Of a DNA stretch of 5,952 nt, positions 1-5,952 are shown one piece after another (the stretch's first letter is position 1; every line of letters begins with the position of its first letter). The notes beneath the pieces are model-generated. The model saw nothing but the letters and a program-made list of their open reading frames with translations, was not told where the DNA came from and ran no database searches. Made by a program: the position numbers and the translations under genes. Origin of the DNA: JALZAH01 sp051000755 (GTDB lineage: Bacteria; Actinomycetota; Acidimicrobiia; Acidimicrobiales; Palsa-688); contig JBPCNZ010000137.1 of the NCBI GenBank assembly GCA_051000755.1, forward strand, positions 1 through 5,952, read 5' to 3'.

Positions 1-34
1 CCCGGGCGCCTGCGGTATCCCCACGACGCCCGGG
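1..34. repeat. Inverted repeat at window edge, possible hairpin downstream of the ClC gene
   Basis: CCCGGGCG at 1-8 is the exact reverse complement of CGCCCGGG at 27-34, separated by 18 nt, so an 8-bp all-GC stem can form. It lies about 90 bp past the stop of the minus-strand ClC gene, so it could act as its terminator. The sequence that would show a T-tract is outside the window, and the stem may also extend beyond base 1. In such GC-rich DNA a chance stem or a site belonging to the unseen left-hand gene is equally possible. Confidence 0.3.
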
Positions 35-123
35 TGTGGTCGCCAGCGGGCCAGACGGGCCGGAAAATCACACGACTGTTATTTCATGTCATCTCAAACG
101 CGCGCCGGTAGGTGGTCAGGGCA
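35..123. other. Intergenic strip with AT-rich island (about 61-102)
   Basis: No gene is visible between the ClC stop and the left edge. Bases 61-102 are markedly richer in A/T than anything else in the window, with AAAA and TTATTT runs, which usually marks a promoter or regulatory zone in a high-GC genome. Reading leftwards (minus strand) there is a TTGAGA-like hexamer followed 19 nt later by TGTGAT. That is a weak sigma-70-type pair with long spacing and could serve a gene beyond base 1. No convincing pair was found on the plus strand. Confidence 0.3.
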
Positions 124-1581
124 CTAGGCGGTAGGGAGACGGGCCGTGTAGATCGAGTAACCGTCGATGGACCGGCTGACCAGGGTGGCCAGACCGGTGG
201 CCGCCATCATCGGGACCATGATCGAAAAGCCGGTGTGGGTGAGCTCGAGGACCAGCACCAGGGCGCACAGGGGCGCCTGCATCCCGGCCCCGATCATGGC
301 GGCCGCCCCGATCATGGCGTAACTACCGACCGTGGCCCCCGGCCAAACGAGGGACCAGGCCATGCCGGCCAGACCACCGAGCACGGCCCCGGTGCTCATC
401 ACCGGGGTGAACAACCCCCCGCTGGCACCGCTGCCGATGCACAGGGAGGTCACGATCGGCTTGAGGGCGAAGAGGGCGAAGAGGAGAGCGAAGCCTCCTC
501 CCCCCAGGAACACATCGTGGGCCATGTCCTTGCCGTTGCCGAACAGCTGGGGGTACCGCAGGCCGATGACGGCGAGGATGCCGAAGGCGACGACGGGCGC
601 GGCGACGCCCTTCCATCCGGTCTGGCGGTGGTGGGAGACCCAGCCGATCATGCGGATGAACCCGGCCGCGACCACCCCGATGATCGGCCCGACGACGACG
701 GCCCACACCAGCTGGCTCCCGACGAAGTGGTACGCCGGGATGTCGCTGTAGGTGGCGTGCTGGGGGAGGTACAACCAGGCCACCGCGGTGGCGACGAACG
801 AACAGGCCAGGGCCGGCAGGACCGCCGGAAGGGTGATGCTGCCGTAGAGGATCTCGACGCTGAAGAGGGCGCCGCCCAACGGGACGTTGTAGACACAGGC
901 CAACCCGGCGCCGCCCCCGCAGGCCACCAGCATCCGGCGCTGGGCGGGGGTCAGCTGGGCCAGGCTGGCGAACACGCTGCCCGATGCCGCCCCCAGCAGC
1001 TTGGGAGCCGCCTCCCTCCCGAGCGACGCGCCCATGCCGATCACGATCTCGGAGATCACCGACGTGCCCAGGCAGCGGCGGAACGACAAGGAGCCGTCCC
1101 CGTTCCACAGGGCGTCGTCGACCTCGGAGCGCTCCCCGGGGGTGTACCGGCGGAGCAGTGACCACGCCACGCCCCCGAACGCCCCGGCGACGATCAGTGA
1201 CGCAATCCGGCGGAACCACGAGCTGCGCTCGACGGCGGCCTCGAGGGTCCCGTGGTGGTAGTCGAATGCCAGGCGCTGCACGTGGAAGAGGATGGACATC
1301 ATGGCGATGCCCGCCAGCCCGGCGGCCACCCCGGTGAGGATGACCGCCACCCAGAACGTCGGGGTCAGATCCACGCCATCGTCGCCGGTGACGTTGGGCT
1401 GTTCCATGGCCCCGCGCCCCGACGGCATCCGGCGGCGGATGAGCGGCTTGGGCCTCCGCAGGCGTTGGCCGGTGTCGGGCCCGAGGAGCATCGACAGCTG
1501 GTCCATCCAGCGCCGGTGGGGGGCCGGCGGACCGGCGGGGCCGCCCGGTTCACCCGGTTCGCCCGGTTCGCTCATGGGCAC
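124..1581 (-). CDS. ClC-family chloride channel or H+/Cl- exchanger
   Basis: An integral membrane ClC protein of 485 aa with about ten hydrophobic segments from residue 74 on and no C-terminal CBS domains, matching compact bacterial ClCs. Signatures seen: GREAAP at 188-193, which carries the gating glutamate E190 (ClC-ec1 E148); NVPLGG at 232-237; GGLFTP at 388-393 with the pore Phe F391 (F357); and Y478 in a YSIYTA context (Y445). The first selectivity motif GSGIP is absent; the equivalent stretch reads SEVDDAL (152-158). The internal proton glutamate (ClC-ec1 E203) aligns with I244, next to E243. Residues 4-21 form a Gly/Pro/Glu-rich collagen-like stretch before a basic cytoplasmic segment. 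The start may be GTG at 1581 or ATG at 1575; neither has a good Shine-Dalgarno. It is divergent from the LysR gene, which may regulate it. The family is certain; channel versus exchanger, and chloride versus another anion, are not. Confidence 0.93.
   Translation of the reverse strand: MPMSEPGEPGEPGGPAGPPAPHRRWMDQLSMLLGPDTGQRLRRPKPLIRRRMPSGRGAMEQPNVTGDDGVDLTPTFWVAVILTGVAAGLAGIAMMSILFHVQRLAFDYHHGTLEAAVERSSWFRRIASLIVAGAFGGVAWSLLRRYTPGERSEVDDALWNGDGSLSFRRCLGTSVISEIVIGMGASLGREAAPKLLGAASGSVFASLAQLTPAQRRMLVACGGGAGLACVYNVPLGGALFSVEILYGSITLPAVLPALACSFVATAVAWLYLPQHATYSDIPAYHFVGSQLVWAVVVGPIIGVVAAGFIRMIGWVSHHRQTGWKGVAAPVVAFGILAVIGLRYPQLFGNGKDMAHDVFLGGGGFALLFALFALKPIVTSLCIGSGASGGLFTPVMSTGAVLGGLAGMAWSLVWPGATVGSYAMIGAAAMIGAGMQAPLCALVLVLELTHTGFSIMVPMMAATGLATLVSRSIDGYSIYTARLPTA
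1544..1570. repeat. Three 9-bp tandem repeats in the ClC N-terminus
   Basis: Three consecutive copies of CCCGGTTCR (plus-strand reading), one with A and two with G at the last base. On the coding strand they encode repeated Gly-Glu-Pro just after the ClC start codon. The unit is a multiple of three, so a change in copy number would keep the frame and only lengthen or shorten the N-terminal tail. Confidence 0.75.
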
Positions 1582-1604
1582 CCGGAGCGAGACCGCATAG
1601 GCCG

Positions 1605-1633
1605 ATGATGGTCAGCGGCGCGTGAGTGCGCAA
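1605..1633 (-). promoter_or_regulatory. Candidate sigma-70-type promoter for the ClC gene
   Basis: On the minus strand TTGCGC (1628-1633) is followed after exactly 17 nt by CATCAT (1605-1610). Each hexamer matches the consensus at four of six positions. This would place transcription start near 1598 and give a short leader of about 20 nt before the ClC start. The match is modest and based only on reading; the position in the divergent gap supports it. Confidence 0.25.
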
Positions 1634-1647
1634 CCCCCGGAAGCTCG

Positions 1648-2580
1648 ATGGACTGCAAAGCTACGCTTAGGACTAGCGTCCGGCTGGTGATCCCCCCGAA
1701 GACCCCCGGACTGATGACCTTGGATCTGCTCGTCTCGGTAGCGGAGCTGGGCAGCCTGGGACAGGCGGCCCACCGCCACGGCGTGTCCCAGCCCGCGGTC
1801 AGCATGAGGATGACGCAACTGGAGCGCCAGCTGGGGATCGCCCTGCTCGAACGCAGCCCGATGGGCACCCGACTCACCCCTGCGGGAGAAAGCGTGGTCG
1901 GGTGGTGCAACCAGGTCCTCGGCGCCACCCAGACGATGATGGCCGCCGTCACCGCCCTGCGGGCCCATGCCGGCGGTCATTTGCGGGTGGCGGCGTCGCT
2001 GACCGTGTCCGACCACCTCATGCCCGGCTGGTTGGTGGCCCTGCGCCACGACCTGCCGGACGTGACCGTGGCCCTCGAGGTGACGAACTCCACCAAGGTG
2101 ATCGACCTTGTCCGCCGCAACGCGGTGGACCTGGGGTTCGTGGAGGGCCCGCTGGGCGACGGGCGGGGCCTCGAGACCCGCAGGGTCGGCGGGGACCGGC
2201 TGGTTGTGGTCGTCGCCCCCGGGCACCGGTGGGGCCGCCGCCGACGCCCGCTACGCGGGGCGGAGCTGGCCGCCGCCGAGCTGATCGTGCGGGAGCCCAC
2301 CTCCGGGACGCGCCAGGTCCTCGAGGACGCCCTGGCCGGGTGGGGTGGGGTCAAGACCCACCTGGAGCTGGGGTCGACGGCTGCCATCCTGGGCGCCGCC
2401 CGGCGGGGCGAGGGGCCGGCTGTGCTCAGCTCGCTGGCCGTGGCCGACGACATCGCGGCCCGGCGACTGGTGACGGTGGAGACGGCGGATGTGGAGTTGG
2501 GCCGATCGTTCCTGGCCGTCTGGCTGCGCTCGGTCAGCCTGCCCGCACCGGCCCGCCGCCTCCTCGCCCGGGCCGAGTAG
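1648..2580 (+). CDS. LysR-type transcriptional regulator
   Basis: A DNA-binding regulator of 310 aa from ATG 1648, the normal LysR length. The N-terminal winged helix-turn-helix spans about residues 24-85, with a GSLGQAA helix at 35-41, SQPAVS recognition helix at 47-52, LERQLG at 58-63 and the typical LTPAG end at 76-80. A linker helix follows (about 86-107). The effector-binding domain (about 110-300) begins LRVAASLTV and carries REPTSGTR at 215-222, a motif shared with CysL/CbbR-like regulators that usually sense small anions or metabolites; the ligand here is unknown. Start is uncertain. ATG 1648 has only a weak GGAAG four bases ahead, and the conserved domain begins near residue 24, so GTG 1687 or ATG 1714 could be used; these would put the palindrome at 1663-1679 upstream of the gene. 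It is divergent from the ClC gene, which is its most likely target besides itself. Confidence 0.93.
   Translation: MDCKATLRTSVRLVIPPKTPGLMTLDLLVSVAELGSLGQAAHRHGVSQPAVSMRMTQLERQLGIALLERSPMGTRLTPAGESVVGWCNQVLGATQTMMAAVTALRAHAGGHLRVAASLTVSDHLMPGWLVALRHDLPDVTVALEVTNSTKVIDLVRRNAVDLGFVEGPLGDGRGLETRRVGGDRLVVVVAPGHRWGRRRRPLRGAELAAAELIVREPTSGTRQVLEDALAGWGGVKTHLELGSTAAILGAARRGEGPAVLSSLAVADDIAARRLVTVETADVELGRSFLAVWLRSVSLPAPARRLLARAE
1663..1679. promoter_or_regulatory. 17-bp palindrome, possible LysR operator
   Basis: ACGCT at 1663-1667 and AGCGT at 1675-1679 are exact inverted copies separated by 7 nt, giving a T-N7-A core inside an interrupted dyad of the size LysR proteins bind. It lies at the 5' end of the LysR reading frame, inside it if translation starts at 1648 and upstream if it starts at 1687 or 1714. 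The surrounding bases are less GC-rich than the genes. Arms of only 5 bp can arise by chance, so this is tentative. Confidence 0.35.
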
Positions 2581-2597
2581 GTCCGCCGGCGGCGAGG
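2562..2597. terminator. GC-rich hairpin at the LysR/HemD convergent junction
   Basis: CCTCGCC (2562-2568) pairs with GGCGAGG (2591-2597). Inside it GGGCC (2570-2574) pairs with GGTCC (2580-2584), including one G-U pair, around a 5-nt loop that contains most of the LysR stop codon. The element covers the 19-bp gap between the two converging genes and so could stop transcription from both sides. Neither side has a T-tract, so this is not a canonical intrinsic terminator. Confidence 0.3.
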
Positions 2598-2599
2598 CG

Positions 2600-3427
2600 T
2601 CACCCCCCCGAGCGGGCCACCAACGCGTCGGCCACGACTCGGACCAGCGATCCCAGCCTCCAGGCGTCGGGCACGACCAGGTCCTTGAAGCCCTCCTCGG
2701 CGGCGGCGGCGGCACAGACCGGACCGACGCAACCGAAGACCATGGCGCCGGCGGCGTCGACCAGCTCACCGCTGCGCCCGCCGCTCTCGGCCACCGCCAT
2801 GAAGTTGCGGACGCCCGGTGCTGACGTGAAGGTCAGGGCGTCGACCCGACCGCCGCAGCAGGCATCGATCAGGGCCACGGCAGGCTCGTCGTCACCGGGG
2901 CGGGTCCAGCGGTAGATCGGCAGGGCAATGACCTCGGCTCCGGCGGCCTCGAGCGACGAGGTGAACTCGGCGGCGGCGTCTCCGTGCAGTTGGAAGGCGA
3001 CCCTCGCTCCGGCGATGCCCTCCCCGATGAGGTGGTCGGCCACCTCGGTCAGCTGCTCGGACGGGGAACGCCACGCCAGCTCCAGGCCCATCGACCGCAC
3101 GGCGCCGGCCGCCTTGGGGCCCCGGGCCACGACCCGGCCCTGGCCCAGCGCGGCGCGGAGCTGGTCCGCCTCCCCCCATTCCTCGACGAGGGCGAAGAGG
3201 GCCCGCATGCCGTAGCCGGTGTTGGCCACCAACCACCGGGGCGGCTCGGCGATCAGTTCGGCCACCACGGTGCGCAGCTGATCCTGGTCGATGACCGGCT
3301 CGGATCGGATGGCGGCGCCGCGGATCACCTCGGCCCCCATCCGGCGCCACATCACCGACTGATCGTCGCCCCGCCGGTCGGCCGTCACCCCGACCGTGCG
3401 CCCCTCGAGGGTGGTTTCGTCGGTCAC
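2600..3427 (-). CDS. Uroporphyrinogen-III synthase-like protein (HemD/UroS domain)
   Basis: A 275-aa protein with the two-lobed HemD fold pattern. The HemD reaction closes and rearranges hydroxymethylbilane to uroporphyrinogen III, the common precursor of heme, sirohaem and cobalamin. Visible signatures: TVGVTADRR at 11-19 (lobe 1 start), ANTGYGMRAL at 68-77, ARGPKAAGA at 101-109, VAFQLHGD at 143-150, LPIYRW at 169-174, FTSAPGVRNF at 200-209, CVGPVCA at 233-239 and RLGSLV at 257-262. This wording resembles the UroS domain of actinobacterial proteins that carry an extra C-terminal winged-helix DNA-binding domain, but this protein ends just after the UroS domain. Start is GTG 3427: its first bases overlap the stop of the upstream gene as GTGA, indicating coupled translation, and the domain begins about 10 residues later. 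It is the last gene of the thiC run. Whether it is the cell's working HemD or a sensor/paralogue cannot be told. Confidence 0.85.
   Translation of the reverse strand: MTDETTLEGRTVGVTADRRGDDQSVMWRRMGAEVIRGAAIRSEPVIDQDQLRTVVAELIAEPPRWLVANTGYGMRALFALVEEWGEADQLRAALGQGRVVARGPKAAGAVRSMGLELAWRSPSEQLTEVADHLIGEGIAGARVAFQLHGDAAAEFTSSLEAAGAEVIALPIYRWTRPGDDEPAVALIDACCGGRVDALTFTSAPGVRNFMAVAESGGRSGELVDAAGAMVFGCVGPVCAAAAAEEGFKDLVVPDAWRLGSLVRVVADALVARSGG
3424..3427 (-). other. GTGA stop/start overlap (translational coupling)
   Basis: Read on the minus strand, the HemD GTG start (3427-3425) and the upstream gene's TGA stop (3426-3424) share bases. No Shine-Dalgarno is visible ahead of the HemD start, so its translation probably depends on ribosomes finishing the upstream gene. 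This overlap is what fixes the HemD start; the same frame stays open far upstream and would otherwise suggest a much longer protein. Confidence 0.85.
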
Positions 3428-3984
3428 GACGGGAGGGGCAAGCCGTGGAGGCCGTCGATGCTGGCCCGGTTCTTCTCCGACCAGTAGGCCTGGATGCCCT
3501 CCGGCCCCTTCCTCGCCGACCACTGGTCCAGGGTGGGCCGGTGCTTGTCGAAGGTCATCAAGGGGACGGCGTAGCCGCACGAGTCGGCCACCCGGGTTAC
3601 GTCGACGATGACCACGGCGCGCACCCCGATCGCCCCGGCGCCGGGGAAGGCGCCGGTCACGGCCGCGAACCCGTCGTCGCCGGGAAAGACGGCCCGGCCG
3701 TGTCCGTGCAGGCGCACGATGCGGGGCGGGCCGGTGAAGGCGCAGAACATCACGACGATGCGCCCGTTGTCCCGCAGGTGAGCCACCGTCTCCACGCCGC
3801 TGCCGGTCTGGTCCAGATAGGCCACGGTGTGGTCGTCGAGGACGGCGAACTCCTGGCGGTTGCCCTTCGGTGAGCAGTTGACCAGCCCTTCGGGGTCGTC
3901 GGGGGCGGTGGCCACGAAGAACACGGGCTGGTCGACCATCCAGGTCTGGAGCCGTTCGTCGATGTGGGCGTAGACGTGGGCCAT
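3424..3984 (-). CDS. Pyridoxamine 5'-phosphate oxidase-family (split beta-barrel flavin-type) protein
   Basis: A 186-aa cytoplasmic protein with no signal peptide or membrane segment. It matches a PNPOx-like family of flavin-reductase-type split barrels: FFVATAP at 22-28, NCSPKGN at 36-42, VAYLDQTGSGVET at 54-66 (a ligand-contacting loop in this family), GRIVVMFCAFTGPPRI at 74-89, RLHGHGRAV at 91-99, and a C-terminal part with SCGYAVP (135-141), KGPEG (159-163), YWSEKN (167-172) and SIDGL (175-179). Members bind FMN, F420 or haem and many have no known substrate; true PdxH activity is not implied. ATG 3984 is preceded by GAGGG 11-12 nt upstream, which overlaps the stop codon of the SRPBCC gene. 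Its own stop overlaps the HemD start by 4 bp, so the two proteins are probably made together; a flavin or tetrapyrrole ligand is a reasonable guess, not shown. Confidence 0.9.
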   Translation of the reverse strand: MAHVYAHIDERLQTWMVDQPVFFVATAPDDPEGLVNCSPKGNRQEFAVLDDHTVAYLDQTGSGVETVAHLRDNGRIVVMFCAFTGPPRIVRLHGHGRAVFPGDDGFAAVTGAFPGAGAIGVRAVVIVDVTRVADSCGYAVPLMTFDKHRPTLDQWSARKGPEGIQAYWSEKNRASIDGLHGLPLPS

Positions 3985-3995
3985 GTCCCAGTATG

Positions 3996-4001
3996 ACCCT
4001 C
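3996..4001 (-). promoter_or_regulatory. Ribosome binding site overlapping a stop codon
   Basis: GAGGGT on the minus strand lies 11 nt ahead of the ATG at 3984 and shares bases with the TGA stop of the SRPBCC gene. It supports the chosen ATG and suggests the two genes are translated from one message. Confidence 0.5.
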
Positions 4002-4404
4002 AGCCCGCGCCCGCCGGCAGTCCCCGCCGGGCGGCAACGGCGCCGACCCGACCGAGCGCCATCCAGCACAAGGGGGCGTAGAACGGGGCCCAGGTTGGGA
4101 TCTCGATGACGGCCCGGGACGTGGCCCCGCCGTCGGCGGGCTCGACCCGGTGGGCGGTGGCCGGGATCCCGGCGACCTTCCAGCCCCACCGCCGACCCGG
4201 TTCCCAGTCGGTGACCCGGAACGGCAACCACACCCCGAACGCGGTCAGGACGCGGCCCGTGGAGTCGGCTCGCAGAAGGGTCCCGTCACGGTCGAGGGTG
4301 GCGCCGCGGACGGAGGGGCCCCACTGCGACCAGACGGTCGTGTCGATCAGGGTCGCCCACACGGAGGCGGCGGGAACGGGAAGGTGGCGGGCGACGTCGA
4401 GCAC
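4000..4404 (-). CDS. SRPBCC (START/Bet v1-like) family protein
   Basis: A small 134-aa protein of the SRPBCC superfamily, helix-grip folds that hold a hydrophobic ligand in a deep cavity (polyketide cyclase, lipid-transfer and co-chaperone relatives). Family features: a first strand VARHLPVPAASVW (4-16), the helix with WSQWGP (25-30) typical of the W..W.P motif after the first helix, a central VLTAFGVWLPFRVTDWEPGR strand pair (52-71), WGWKVAGIPATAHRVEP (73-89) and a hydrophobic C-terminal helix from about 105. No catalytic residue can be named and no ligand is predicted. GTG 4404 is chosen because a strong GGGGGGAG lies 9 nt upstream and the fold begins at residue 3; the same frame is open further upstream, but that part overlaps thiC and is not protein-like. 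It follows thiC by 26 bp and precedes the split-barrel gene by 15 bp, which points to co-transcription. Confidence 0.87.
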   Translation of the reverse strand: MLDVARHLPVPAASVWATLIDTTVWSQWGPSVRGATLDRDGTLLRADSTGRVLTAFGVWLPFRVTDWEPGRRWGWKVAGIPATAHRVEPADGGATSRAVIEIPTWAPFYAPLCWMALGRVGAVAARRGLPAGAG

Positions 4405-4413
4405 CCGGTCAGT

Positions 4414-4421
4414 CTCCCCCC
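4414..4421 (-). promoter_or_regulatory. Strong ribosome binding site for the SRPBCC gene
   Basis: GGGGGGAG on the minus strand is 9 nt ahead of GTG 4404, inside the 26-bp gap after thiC. It decides the start of the SRPBCC gene. Confidence 0.6.
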
Positions 4422-4430
4422 GCCCCCCAG

Positions 4431-5952
<1,522 letters not shown>

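Noticed and set aside
112..1161. Long plus-strand open frame antisense to the ClC gene
   Set aside because: Its translation is Gly/Asp/His/Pro/Arg-rich low complexity with no family resemblance; it is a by-product of GC-rich codon use opposite a clear ClC gene.
2583..2592. Perfect 10-bp palindrome CCGCCGGCGG in the convergent gap
   Set aside because: It has no loop, is too short and of a composition expected by chance in this GC-rich DNA; it is better explained as part of the larger hairpin region.
1902..2915. Plus-strand frame running from inside LysR across the convergent junction
   Set aside because: It is out of frame with the LysR gene and crosses both real genes; its translation has no recognisable domain.
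3428..4231. Upstream extension of the HemD frame, making a 543-residue protein
   Set aside because: The added part is Arg/Gly/Pro-rich noise lying over the real split-barrel and SRPBCC genes in another frame; the GTGA overlap fixes the start at 3427.

Overview
The window is very GC-rich by eye, has GTG/TTG starts and tightly packed genes, and its proteins resemble actinobacterial ones in phrasing (ThiC, the UroS-type HemD, the LysR regulator). An actinobacterium is the best guess, possibly a deep-branching class such as Acidimicrobiia, but that placement is an inference from memory of protein families.

Left half: a short intergenic strip (1-123) with an inverted repeat and an unusually AT-rich island. 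Next comes a minus-strand ClC-family anion channel/transporter (124-1581). It is divergently paired, across about 66 bp, with a plus-strand LysR-type regulator (about 1648-2580). This back-to-back layout is the classic one for a LysR regulator acting on its divergent neighbour, so chloride or other anion handling may be under its control. A 17-bp palindrome sits at the 5' end of the regulator gene.

Right half: a compact minus-strand run, transcribed right to left, of thiC (5' end beyond the window edge) -> SRPBCC/START-like protein (26-bp gap) -> pyridoxamine-5'-phosphate-oxidase-like split-barrel protein (15-bp gap) -> uroporphyrinogen-III-synthase-like protein (4-bp GTGA overlap). The spacing suggests one operon led by thiamine pyrimidine synthesis. 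Its last gene converges on the LysR gene with a 19-bp gap, and a GC-rich hairpin covers the junction. The roles of the three downstream genes relative to ThiC are not established by the sequence.

No RNA genes, mobile elements, CRISPR arrays or phage genes were seen. Nothing here is a clear-cut new system. The points most worth a second look are the stand-alone UroS-like gene in a thiC operon, the unusual ion-pathway residues of the ClC protein, the divergent regulator/ClC pair with its palindrome, and the degenerate N-terminal motif and short C-terminal tail of ThiC.
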